64,000 nucleotides of DNA from Cliona cf. orientalis (Eukaryota > Porifera > Demospongiae > Clionaida > Clionaidae). The position numbers and the translations under genes are program-made. The stretch is taken from positions 6,510,001 to 6,574,000 of the forward strand of contig OZ005707.1 in assembly GCA_963930775.1 (NCBI GenBank), given 5' to 3'. Below are positions 39,733-51,945 of this stretch, piece after piece; the stretch's first letter is position 1; the number at the start of each line of letters is the position of its first letter. Below the pieces are notes generated by a model, which had not been told where the DNA came from, searched no databases, and saw only the letters and a program-made list of their open reading frames with translations.

Positions 39733-42700
39733 ATGTCTCAGTTTCCTTCTCCTGCAGATTCTGCTGCTAGCTCTAGCTTCCAAACGTCGCCAAGGAGCAT
39801 TTCCAAGCTCTACCCGGACCTAGCCATGGCCGATCCCGACGAAGACGACATTCTAGTAGCTTTGGGGGCGCCACCATCCCACAAAGGAGGCAGCAAGAAC
39901 AAGAAGCCGCCTCGAAGACCGCCCCCACCTCGCTCGCAGTCCTTACCGCAGAGCGTTGAGCCACTCGGGGCATCTTTGGACACTGTTAGTCAGTCTCTAC
40001 CGCCCGCTCGCCCTCATGCGCCCCCATCAAAGGCCAGCTCAGAGACCAATCTTTACGTGCCCCCTCCACTCCAAAAGCACGAAATTCGCTGGTTTTACCA
40101 AGAACCCGGGAAGTACTGGCAGCCGTTCAACGGGTACGATTCCCTGACACTGGAGGACTGCTATCAACGCATGGAGAGTGATACAAAACAGGGATCAACT
40201 GCTGCTACTAGTAGTGGTAGTTATGAGGTCGTGGTGCTTGGGGACATCTACGAGGTTAACCTTGCGGAGAACACTTGCAAGCCCATCTACTGGTCAGGTA
40301 AGGAACACAACATCTGCATCAGTACATATATTAAAGTGTATCTATTATCACTGACTACACGCCAGCGTACGTGTATAGCATAAGCTTACATGCAGGTGTG
40401 TAGCTAAAATACAAATCAGGTGCATTAATAATAATATAGGATTTCAGTTGATGTGTATCTTAAGAATTGAATGAGTTTCACTTCCTGTAGTTGATAAGAA
40501 TCCCTGGCCCGTTCTCCGAGGCTACTGGTTCGAAGTGATTGGAGATAAGTGGTATCCACTGCTAATGGCTGACTACGAAGTTATTGAGAAAGAACACTGC
40601 CAGAGAAAATGGAGAGAAAAGGTATTTTCCTATAATATTATACTACTAGTCTAGCATGATTCTCTATCTCTCTCTTTCTCATTTTAGGCCAGAAAGGATG
40701 CTGAACTGCAGCTGTGGGCTACCTCTAACTCGGGCTCATCCTCTCCATCCACCAGGTCCCCCAGCACTGTGCAGCGCCATGGCTCCAACAGTAAAACACT
40801 CTTGATACCGTCTAGCTAGCTATGGCTATAGTTACGAGTACTTTTATTTTCATGCATAGGTAGTATCAAAACGCCTCAACCTCCTCAAGAGTCCAGCCCA
40901 ACCGACACTGGATCAAGTATGTACACAGTTATTTAGTTTTTCCTAAATTAGTCCTTTGCATCCTATAAGGCCAAGTAGCTTAATTAAGCAGCTGTTTGAG
41001 TGTTGACTGCCATATAATTCTTGAACTTGGCACACTAGTCTAATACTTGAATNNNNNNNNNNNNNNNNNNNNNNNNNNNNNNNNNNNNNNNNNNNNNNNN
41101 NNNNNNNNNNNNNNNNNNNNNNNNNNNNNNNNNNNNNNNNNNNNNNNNNNNNNNNNNNNNNNNNNNNNNNNNNNNNNNNNNNNNNNNNNNNNNNNNNNNN
41201 NNNNNNNNNNNNNNNNNNNNNNNNNNNNNNNNNNNNNNNNNNNNNNNNNNNNCTCCAACAGTAAAACACTCTTGATACCGTCTAGCTAGCTATGGCTATA
41301 GTTACGAGTACTTTTATTTTCATGCATAGGTAGTATCAAAAAGCCTCAACCTCCTCAAGAGTCCAGCCCAACCGACACTGGATCAAGTATGTACACAGTT
41401 ATTTAGTTTTTCTAAATTAGTCCTTAGCATCCTATAAGGCCAAGTAGCTTAATTAAGCAGCTGTTTGAGTGTTGACTGCCATATAATTCTTGAACTTGGC
41501 ACACTAGTCTAATACTTGAATAGGTGCACATTGTGTGCATGTGTGTACTCCATGTTAGTGAACAATATTTGCAGTGCTATCACTATATCTCTATAGTGCA
41601 GTGCTTCCCCGTTTGTGTCACATGACTTGGCCTTGGTTCCATGATCCGGTTACCTTTGTCTTCCCATAATAATATTCATACCTAGTCCCTAGTGCTCATG
41701 GTGCATGATGCAAATTTATAATTACATGATTAATTTTTGTGTGTCATCTGAGCATTGTATCTCGCATGTATTAACTGAATGAATGAATGATAATATTATT
41801 ATAGAACATGCATTTTCCATGTAGCTATTGTGAATAAGCTGACTTGTACCAAATATGATGTGCTGTGGATGTCTAGCGGTGACATCATCAAGATGAAGAG
41901 AGAACTCACTTCACAGCTCTTAAACAAAGTTGGTATGTGCTTACAACTAGTTACACATATACATGTTTCCACCCAGATTTGGGATTATTTACTGTGGAAG
42001 GTTATCTTTATTTTAAGGTGAGAAGCTAGGAAAAGGTACCACTAACTTTGGAACCTCGAAGCTGGTCCGCGGGTACAAGGAGCCGGCATCTCGTGAGGAC
42101 CGACTGCCCCCCATTGGCCACATAGTGTTCGTCATCCACGGGATTGGCCAGAACATGGACATTTCCTGCATCACAAAGAGCACTAACGAGTAAGTTGAAA
42201 ACTCCCGGAACTTCTTTATTCAGCCCAAAATTAATTATAATAATATTATGTCTGTATTGTTATACTGCACTGTGTGATATTTATTTTTATACACATTTTT
42301 TAATGAATATGACTGATGCAGCCTTCGAGACACAGCTGTGCAGGTGGCAAAGAAGTGTTTCAAGGATGAGTGGGAGGAGAAGAGGGTGGAGTTTCTTCCG
42401 GTGGAGTGGAGAACATGGCTCAGCCTCGATAAAGGTACTAGTTTTTATTATAATTATCCCGATTGACTCCGCCCACCGTTCCCTCCCCTTCCCAGGCCTG
42501 GTTGGTGACATCACCCTCCATGGAGTCCCCATGCTCAGGAGAATGCTCAACGACTCCATCCTCGATGTCATGTACTACCTAAGTCCAAAGTTTAGACCTG
42601 AGGTGTGTCGATTAGTTAGTTCCTCCTCATAATCACACATTTTTTTGAAGATTGGAAACACAGTTGATTTTCCACCACCCTGAGGTTGATTCCCCCTCCC

Positions 42701-44636
42701 TAGGATTTCTATAACACTACCGTATACGCGGAAATATTGGCGAGCATTTAATTTGGCGATTTTCGCCGTTGAGCCGCCCACAAAAATATTGGTGGTTTTA
42801 AAATTGGCAATTTTTTTCCTATGCGTATATAGGCCTAATGTATTGCGATAGCGCGAGAAATCATTTAATTTGGCGATTTCTGCTCCGATCGCCAAATCGC
42901 CAAATTTAATGTAACGCCAATATTTCCACGTTTACGGTATGATAGAGAATGGTACTAAAGTACTGGAACGTATCTGATATCCTCCTTCGTGAAGATCCAG
43001 CAATAATTATTGATACTACTGTACAAATTCTTTTGTTTCATGCAGATATTGGACGGCCTCAAGTTCCAGCTGCACAAGCAGTACAGTGCATTCATGAAGC
43101 ACCACCCTCACTTCCTGTCGAATGGCGGCACCGTCTCCATCATCGGCCACTCCCTGGGTAGCGTCATCACTTATGATCTCCTCCTCCATACTGCCGAATG
43201 CATGGGAGGACTCGACAGTACTTCTTCTGGAGGTGAAACTCCTACTAACTCACCAAGTCTGTCAAAATCCTCAAGGGCGAGGGAGAAGGGTCCCAGAGCC
43301 GTTCAACTTGGCGATGGGAAGGCCATGGGAGGAGTAGGAGGAGGGGGAGGGGGTGTACGGTTTGATCCATCTCTGGATGCTAGTTTGAGCTTGAGTTTAA
43401 GTGGAGGGAATGAAGAGGAACCTATGACGATTGGGGAAGATGAACCTGGTGAGTGTATATGTGTGAGTGTGTGTCATCATTGACTACAATGGATGAAATT
43501 TTGTATGTCTGAACTTACCTTCAAATCTCATGTTTTTAATCCACTAGACTCTACTGCTGAGCTAGAGAGGCACGAAGCCATGTTAGAACTGGAGCAGCTG
43601 AAGAGGAGAGTAGCTGAGCTCGAAGAGAAACTCAGAGGAAAGAAAAAAGGAGGTCTCAAATTCATGGTACCTGTCCTACTGTGTACTCGCTTACACGAAT
43701 ACTCTTTCTTTCTCCCCCCTCCTCCCCCCTTCTCTCTCTCTCTCTCTTGACAGGTGGATCACTTCTTTGCTGTGGGGTCTCCTTTGGGAGTGTTCCTTGC
43801 CATGAGAGAGCACGAGACTTTGGTGAAGAAGAACTACAAGGGAGCTGCTAGCATCCTACCCTCCTGTGTCTGCAAGAGAATCCACAACCTCCACCATCCA
43901 TCAGACCCTGTTGTGAGTCATGGCATTTTTCCTGCCTAATTATTGTACAAGAAAAGCAAAATTTGATGGTCTCTCTCTCCCCCCCCCCCCCCTCTCTCTC
44001 TTTCAAGGCCTATCGTTTGGAGCCACTAGTGAACAAGCTCTACTCCAACATCAAGCCGGTAAAGGTGGACAATGCCGGCTCTAAGCACTCCAAGGAGATG
44101 GTCAACATGGCCGTGGGCCCCAGGACACAGCAGCAGCTCCAGCAGCAGACCAAGGGATGGCTGGACACCTTCAGCCAGTGGGTCAGTGGCAAGAAACAAA
44201 CGACTCAGGGAAACCAGACAGACAGTGGAAAATCAGAAAAGGTCAGTGGAATGCGATGTGGTAAGGATCGTCAAATACTCTATTACCGATGTGGTAAGGA
44301 TCGTCAAATACACTATTACCGGTATGTATGCTTTCTGCAGGTTGTGGATAGTGATGATAAGCTGCGTCCAGAAGGTTTGTCAGCACAGTCGTCTAAATCC
44401 CAATTCTCACAAATATTTATTTTTGCTATTTTTTTTGTCCCCTTGCCCCCAAACACTCAATCATACACACCTACACAGAGAAGCTGCATGAACGCCTTGA
44501 TTTCATGCTGAGGGAGAGTTTTGTTGAGAACAGCTATATGAACTCGATCACGGCCCACACTGGCTACTGGACATCCAACGAGTGTGCTCAGTTCATACTA
44601 CTACAAATCTACAAATACAGGCAGGGATCTAACTAA
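39733..44636 (+). CDS. DDHD1: DDHD1-like phosphatidic-acid-preferring phospholipase A1
   Basis: Intracellular PA-PLA1. Exons: 39733-40297, 40491-40621, 40688-40790, 40860-40916, 41825-41932, 42018-42189, 42322-42434, 42496-42602, 43046-43448, 43548-43666, 43754-43912, 44008-44241, 44341-44374, 44479-44636; 820 residues. A Pro-rich N-terminus is followed by a WWE-like region (IRWFYQEPGKYWQPFNGYDS, then a CKPIYWS block). IVFVIHGIGQNMD leads to the lipase nucleophile elbow GHSLGSVITYDLL, FFAVGSPLGVFLA and the DDHD-domain end SITAHTGYWTS. Order and motifs match DDHD1. A Gly-rich low-complexity insert and a coiled coil follow the nucleophile. A 200 N gap (41053-41252) with duplicated flanks lies between exons 4 and 5, so a second copy of exon 4 (41330-41386) is probably an assembly artefact. 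Exon 6 follows the acceptor TTTTAAG. Confidence 0.93.
40783..41521. other. Assembly gap with duplicated flanks
   Basis: Exactly 200 Ns (41053-41252). The 270 bases before the gap (40783-41052) and the 269 bases after it (41253-41521) are the same sequence with a few differences (AACGCC/AAAGCC, CCTAAATT/CTAAATT, TTTGCATCC/TTAGCATCC). Pattern expected when two haplotype contig ends are scaffolded instead of merged. Confidence 0.9.
42718..42939. mobile_element. MITE, TACCGTAT family, copy 2
   Basis: A 222 bp element in a DDHD1 intron. Its ends are inverted copies of TACCGTATACGCGGAAATA and TACCGTAAACGTGGAAATA. The interior repeats GGCGA / TCGCCAAAT words. Ends in TA, as copy 1 at 7340. Confidence 0.75.
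44256..44322 (+). repeat. Two-copy tandem repeat of 33 bp
   Basis: GATGTGGTAAGGATCGTCAA plus 13 further bases occurs twice in a row in the DDHD1 intron after exon 12; the copies differ by a single base in the visible part. Each copy contains a GGTAAG donor-like word. Confidence 0.75.
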
Positions 44637-44831
44637 CTCTGCATGTGTAACACTGGCTAACATGGTGTAACACTGGCTGACTACGTTGATCGCTTTTCTG
44701 TGGTTTATATCACAATAATGTGTGTGTGTTTCCAAGTATAATAATATGATTTCCATTGCAAATTGCGTGTTTGTTAAAAATTTATATACATACAATGTTA
44801 ATAGCACAAGTGAATATTTTGATGATTTGCA
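44637..44831. other. Convergent spacer DDHD1 / alsin-like 1
   Basis: 195 bp between stop codons; likely overlapping or abutting 3' UTRs. Confidence 0.5.
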
Positions 44832-47800
44832 TTAATGATTGACTGTTGTACATAGTTCTTTCAGCTGGTAGTAACTCTCCTGTAGACAAAAATGGAATAA
44901 ATATTATTAATTTTAATAGCCAACTGATTGGAAAACAGGGTCACAAATAATGACGTTAGTGTATTGTACCTTTAATATTGTGAGGAGGAATCCATTCTCT
45001 TCTGACAAAAGAGATGTACTAGTGAAGTCTTGAATGAACTGAAGTTCAGAGCATAAGTAATCCAACCTACAACGGCAAACGACCAGCACTAGCTACATGT
45101 ACTTGACACCACTTGGTAGAACATAATGTGTGGCTCACCCTCCTCTGATGATTATCAAGGTGATGAGACCAGTAGGTGCTATAGGCTTGTCCTTATCTCT
45201 CTTAGCGTGGAGCGTGCTGCCACTACAGCCACGCAAGTCAATGGACAGCCTCTCACAAACCTAACAGTAAACGGAAGTGATTTTGATTTTTCATGATGGA
45301 TAATATTATTACTTTTGTGATTTCCTCATTTGCTTCCTCCACACAAAGCAGCTTATTCATCGGTGTCAGGTACTCACTGAGAAATAATAATCTCATTAAT
45401 ATTAGCATCATTAAATTTTAGCTAACTGACAAGCTTATACCTAATGTTTCTGAAGATTTCCACAGCAGTGCACAAGTGGTCTGTAAGTGATACATCATCT
45501 GGCTCATCACTACTGGAACTCCTCTGCTCCCACTGACTAAATACTCTATAAGTTGTATATTAAATAATGTAAATTTCAGAAAAATAATAATAATTATATT
45601 ATTAGCCTCATTCCCAGCTCCAGCTTTTCAGTGTGCAACATTGAAAAGCTGGCGTGGGAATGGGCCTTGGGATAAGGCTAGCAGGAAATACCATTAAATT
45701 TAGTACCTCTTGATGTCCAGAATCTCACAGAGGTCTTTATCTGTTCTCTGTCGTAGCGTACTCATAGCAGCCCTCAGCTGCAGGTCATCATCGGAGTGAT
45801 GGGCTTTGTAGAGGCAGAACAGCGTTGGAAAGATGGACGGCAGGAGGATGGGATAAAGCCAGGAGGGGTCGGCCTGGCTCTTTGAGCGAGCTCTGTTTTG
45901 AGCCTTTTTAGCCTCTTTTGATCGCTTGGGCTTCAGTAGCAGGGTCAGCTGTGTCTTGGGCTTGGTGTAGAGGTCGTTTTCGTTGGTCGTTATGACACTG
46001 GGGCAGTATCTCCTGAGGAGGAAGAAAGAGAACAAGTGACAATTTCACATGCCCAGTGCCTCCAAGTATATGGATTTATCAGTATTTTTACTGGATTCTG
46101 ACCATAAATACTGATAAAATTTTGAAAACTGGGGGAATTTAGTACATGCATCACATACTTTGTCAAGTACTAAAAAATACTGAAAATGCATGCAAAATAC
46201 TGAAAAAGGGGAATATTTATACTGAAAGACAGGAGAACAGCTTGGAGGCACTGCATACCGACTTCAATTCTCAGTGGATCATTACTCAAGATAAGATCCT
46301 CACCTGACCAGCTGATGCAGCCTGACTGTGATAGAGTTGAGCTCTCCAATGGCGTGACTGAGAAGATTCTTGTGCGCCGCGACTCCAGAGTAGCTCTGAA
46401 TGAAGCACTTGGTCAGGTTGTTGACGAGAAGACCCAGGGGGTGGTCAATTGACTTGAACCCCTACAAAAGGTGGGAAGAGGAGGGGAACCAAAATGCTTA
46501 TGCACTGTAACATTCAAGGAAATAGTATTCATGCAGTAAGCACCAGAGCATAGTTCAGCAAAAGTTATAAATACCCGCCCCCCATTGACACACAATTTGA
46601 ATATCTCCTTTTGTGGTAAGTTACGAGTCATTTGTTTTCATTAGACTTTGGCAGTTACCACTATTGATTGCACCCATTGGCTAAATTAATCCAGTGCTGG
46701 ATCAGAGTTCAGGGCACAGAATGCCAAAGGGTTATCATTTTACACAATAACATTGCACGTACCTCCACCCTGCAGACGACACACTCCTCTGTTCCCTTGA
46801 GGTTGGCATGACAGTTTTGGCAGCTCGAGTCAATCTCTGGGGCAGCGGCTACCTCCTGGAAATCCATGGCCACTGCACTGTCTCCATCACTGGCTGCCAG
46901 CGACTGAGTGCTGCTGCCACTGACATTACCACCAGTGTGGCTAACACTGACCTGCAGTGATCGATCGGACGAGCAGCGATGGAATATTATCATGATAATA
47001 TTATGAGCAGCTAAAAACTTGAGGAGTTCCCTGATTTTATGCAAGAGTGGTTTTGTATAGCTACTATCCTCATAATATAAATGCGAAATGTTTTTAGAAT
47101 AACTTTTTTTTTTTCCTCAAAAGAGAGAAGACGTACGTACAAATGATCGATACATACCATGTGTTCCAGCATGCTGCCACAGCAGAGAAACAGAGGCTCC
47201 CACTTCTCATCCTGTAGTAGAACACTGGCTCTCTTGTTACCAGCAGCCTGCAGTGTGTAGGTGCACGTGTATGTAGGATGACAGGAGAATCAAACGGTAC
47301 TATAAACTAATAATTATTTGTGTCAAGTAGTGATGGATTTTCAATTGTACCCACAATCAATGTATTGGATTACATGCAACAAGCAGGCATGCAAACAGCT
47401 TAGCACTAGGTCTGGGCCGGCTTACGATCTTTTCTCCATTGCTGTACATCGCAACATCGAATGAACTCTCATCCAATAGAATGCCTGGTCCATGATATTT
47501 GTCCTCTTTCCACATGCCCAAATATCTCGACTTTCTGCAAAAATAAAGTACACAAAGAAATACAATGCTGTTTGCGATCTTAAGATTATTTTTGTAATTT
47601 TACACATAGCTAAACCTTAATCCCTACCCTTAGGGCCTAAGGTAACCACAATTTATCATAAGAAATCGGGTGCAGCCATCATATTCCACACACAGAACAA
47701 AATTATACATACTTTGTTGTGTCATCGTAAACACCATAGCCAGTTCTCTGGTCCGATTCCCATGCCCCAGTATAGATTCCCCCATTCTGTTTGTATTCCA

Positions 47801-50800
47801 TTCTGCCGTGTCCCTGTCTTGTTCCGGCGTGCCACCACCCGCTGTAGGTGCTCTGATTGGCGTAGATCATCTCTCCATATCCCTCCATCGTTTCTCCCTC
47901 CCAGTTTCCCGTGTAGCTACGCATGTGAGGGTCGGATAGCCATAACATTGTACCACTCCTGCACACATCATAATGACATTTATTATGCTTTGTGCATGTT
48001 GTATACAACCTTGTGATTCAGTATTGCAGTAGTAATATTCAGTTATAGTATCTATAAACCCTTGATATTATTATAATCCATATAGTGGGTGTATTTGAAT
48101 ACTTCCATGCAACATAGTAATATTAAATTTTAAGCACTAGTCAGGACATTACGACAAGCTTAGACACTCGCTAAATACGTAGATATTATTGTTTGATGGC
48201 ATAATCTGCTGTTGGGTGCTAATGGAGTGCTTAGTGATGGCTACAGCCATGCAAGTTTACTGGAGACCTGTGAGTTAGGTGGCTTGTGTTTATAGAAGAG
48301 GGTATCACATTACTCTTAACAGAGGCACACAGAGGTTGGCTGCACGTACATGTGAGTCAGAGCTTCAATAAAAGAACCTTTTCAGTATGAAACTCCCAAC
48401 CACATGTGCACAAACTAACCATTCTCTTTGCCAAATATTTGACAGAGCTGTGTGTATTACTAATCAAGTTCTGGTGCTATGTAGAGTAGAGGACAGGGGC
48501 GTAGCTTAGTTGTTTCCTTGTTGCCCGGAAACCCCCCCTGGCAGTCAGATTCAGTATTATCTTAGTATGATTTAGCCATCAGGAAACCCCCTTGGTTTCC
48601 AGATTCAATGTGCAGGCACTAAAATCTCCTAAAACTTAGCCTAGATCTCCTCCTTTGTGCTTTTCTCTACCAAAATCTCGAGAATCTAGCAAAATCTTGC
48701 TGAAAATGGCGATCGTTAATTAGAGGGCGTGGCCGAAAAGTGGGCGTGGTCTTTAAATTTTTCGCGCGCGCTCCGCGCGCAACTGCTAGGAAACCCCCTC
48801 AGAAAATCCTGGCTACGCCCCTGGAGGAAGCTTACCCTTGTCTTTTTCCAAATACGAATTCTCCATCGTATCGATCGCCATTTTTCCACTTCATGGAACC
48901 ACTAGAATGTGTGCATATGACACAAGGAAATTATAAAATACATCATTAGTTGATATTTGTGACAGATTTCACAACGGAAAATACTGTATCTACATTGACT
49001 GTAGTTTTTTGTAGAAGTCGTGATTTAAAATTAACACACAGAAGGGAAATTAATACACGATACACTTAAGAGACGTGGCCAGAACTGCCATCTTCCAACC
49101 ACCAGTATCTATCGTATGATGGATTCAGCACGTACTGAATGCTTCTGCAAATATACCAATCAACACAATGAAACCCCCATGCACCTGTTGACTTGAACTA
49201 CATATCAAGTGATAAACGAATTGTTACTAATCTTTCCATAGAACATAGTGAATGTGTACCGGAGAGGAATTTGATGTCTAAGTATAAGCTAATAATGCAG
49301 AACTAAAGAGGCATGTGAGTTGATTTGGCCGTAACAGTTAGACATACTTGACAGCTAGCAGACTGTAGCAAGCCTTGTTCCTGCCACACAGTGTGGAAAA
49401 TTATGAGCTTTAAGAAACAATCATTAACTTACAATTGAAGAGCTTTAGTGTATGGAAAACTGGTAGCTTTTTAAATTCAATATGCACACATGTACAAGCA
49501 ATAATAACATTCCAGCTTTTTGGTAAAGTATGCATTTAACTTTGCATGGAGAACTGCTAATTAGATAAGACTTGGAGGGTGTGGTTCATCATTGGAACTT
49601 GCAAGGCTCAAGTGGAGCCATTTTCCCACCAAGCTCTATAGACACACAGCTAACTCATAGACACTACACATATTATAGCGCCTCCTTGACCCTACCCTCC
49701 AAAACCATGCAGAGACACTGGGCCAAACAAGGCATGGCATCTCTACTCTACAAAACAATCTCCACTCCAAGACTCAGCTATATACATGCTGCGCTACGTT
49801 AATATTGCATACCATAGCTGCATGATATTGGATATTAAAGCCTTATAGACATATTTACTCATCCGTGTGTGCACAATCTTTGGTCGTAGGTGTGATCTGA
49901 TTGTCTCCAAATGCAGGATTAATCTTGGCTACTGCATGGTCACGCACACATGCATGCATGCAAGCATCTGCTGTACAGCATATTTCAGGCTATATAATAT
50001 AATTATGGTTAAATCTATAACAAGGCAATGTATGTCCAGAGGCTGAAAGCTGCACATAAGATATGGCTAGTAATCTTTTTTATTGAGGTCTCACCATATG
50101 TGAGGCAAGCCGTTGTTCCATTTGCCGGTGTAAGTTGCTCCTCTGTATTGCCCCTGCTGACTGAAGGTATACTGCACGTCTCTCACCGTCAGCCACTTGT
50201 GTAGGGCATCCAGATTACTCCAACTACTGCGGATGTGCAATCATATTATGGGTGCATGTTTGTATAATTATTTATTATGTGTGTGAGATTAAAAGAAGTA
50301 AATAACTAAGTGGCCTTTGTTGATATTCCATTAATGAAACACATTATTTAGTGCTTCAATTGTTGCTTATCACACGTAGTATGCACGAAATTTGCTAGAG
50401 ACATTTTGAAGCCAGATAATACAGTTTCAATTTAGTGAAGCTATGAGCTTTACATCATCTTTCAAATTTGATACTAAGATATTGAGAGGATTGCCTATTC
50501 TTGCTTTGCCTTGTGTCTAACTAACAGCTCTATGGCATGTGTGCTATTCAGACAGTCAGATGCTGTTTAGACTGTCGCCCGATATGTACGTGGGACAAGC
50601 AGATCTATCGTGATAAATTTATTCAGTTAGGACGCTATAGTGTCCTGATTAAGTAGAAACCCAAGTCTCAGCCTGGAAGAAAGGATATGGTGGCCTGGTC
50701 CTATTGAGGGGTTCCACTGTACGACATAAAAGATTCTACTCAATGATGTATATACACAGTTTGTAAATATTATACTGAATAGTAGCAGGAGTACTTTGCA

Positions 50801-51778
50801 CTCCTGATAGTAGTGAAATAGCCTAACATGCTGGCACTGTTTTCAAACAGAGTAGAGTAAGTTTACTTCCTGTTTACAATGGCTAGGTATGCTACAACTA
50901 TTGGATCTACTTTCCATGCATCAATGCGTTAGCATAGCATACAATGATCACTCACGATCATTACATACCACCAACCTTGGCCTGTAGCTTCCTCTGAATC
51001 TGAGACTCTGAGAGATAGCAATGGAGATGGTCTGCATCCATTCAATCTGCCAGCATACAAATCATGACTATAACATCACGGCCAACAATAACATTATTAG
51101 TTATTAGTTAAAGTTCAACACAACATCGTAAGTGGACAATTCCACTAAGCAAATGTTTTGTCATGACAGTGCATATTCCTGATTTGTGGAGGCATATGGC
51201 ATAGGTTGAATAATGACAGTCCCTATTCATATACCTTTGTTCTGTGTGAGGTGGCCTGAAGGATGTACTTGACCTCGGGGGTCACCACCTCAAAGGAGTT
51301 CCTGCAGCAATTTGAAAATGATTAACCAAAGAACACTCCACATCACAGGACAAAAGGTTGGGGGGATTTCCTCATTAATTTGTAAGGCTCTTTGTACTGA
51401 GCTCTTGTAATGTGGTGTTGACTACTAAGTAGCTACAGCTGGTGAATTTAGCACTAAAATCTTACTTACTTGATGGAGTTTTCTTCATCATCAATTACAT
51501 CATTTACCCACACAACTTTGAGATCATACTGCACATCAACTGATGGCTACAGATTCAAGGTAGAAAGATAATACTATTGTTATTCATTTTGCAAAAGAAA
51601 AGTACACTGCTACCTTGCGAAAGATGCACTTTGGAGCCACGACGGTTTGTATGGAGAGCTCGCCGCGTCCCACGGACACCTGGACACTGGTGAATCGAGA
51701 CTTCTTACTCTTTGGCCGATGCAATACCAGAACATCGCTCTTTGACGCTAATCTTTTACCAGGCTTAGTTGTAGCCAT
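44832..51778 (-). CDS. ALS2: Alsin-like protein 1 (partial PH, MORN repeats, VPS9)
   Basis: Rab5-family guanine-nucleotide exchange factor of the ALS2/ALS2CL group, acting on endosomes. Exons, 5' to 3': 51778-51614, 51546-51470, 51301-51235, 51046-50976, 50226-50095, 48901-48836, 47958-47713, 47534-47426, 47247-47158, 46951-46763, 46461-46304, 46012-45707, 45545-45441, 45376-45313, 45260-45139, 45066-44970, 44879-44832; 703 residues. The N-terminal 150 residues match the end of the alsin PH domain (WMQTISIAISQSL). MORN repeats follow (YTGKWNNGLPH, YDGEFVFGKRQG, YTGNWEGETMEGYG, YSGWWHAGTRQGHG). A CxxC pair lies near residue 400, then the VPS9 region (DHPLGLLVNNLTKCF to LLTILKESYYQL). It lacks the RCC1 and DH domains of full alsin, like ALS2CL, though here even DH is missing. 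It is a tandem paralogue of the gene at 53490-62709. Confidence 0.87.
48494..48823. mobile_element. MITE of the CAGGGGCGTAG family at a splice donor
   Basis: A 330 bp element with inverted ends CAGGGGCGTAGC / GCTACGCCCCTG, flanked by a perfect 5 bp direct repeat GAGGA (48489-48493 and 48824-48828). It lies in the alsin-like 1 intron, only 12 bases past the exon end on the transcribed strand. The interior has a GCGCGCG core and GTGGGCGTGG as in the copy at 9725. Confidence 0.85.
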
Positions 51779-51945
51779 GATGCTATTTCACTTGCACTAT
51801 GCTCTTTCTACTATTGCACACCACAAGATACGCAAATCTTGGGTAGGCGGAGCTAGCGCTACAGAGCGAATTGACCACGCCCATCATGCGCCGCAATTTC
51901 TCTAATTATTCGGAAAATATTCAACATTTCTCACGTGTATGGCCG
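51779..51945. promoter_or_regulatory. Divergent promoter, alsin-like 1 / bystin
   Basis: 167 bp between opposite start codons (or 173 if bystin starts at 51952). No TATA box seen. Confidence 0.45.
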
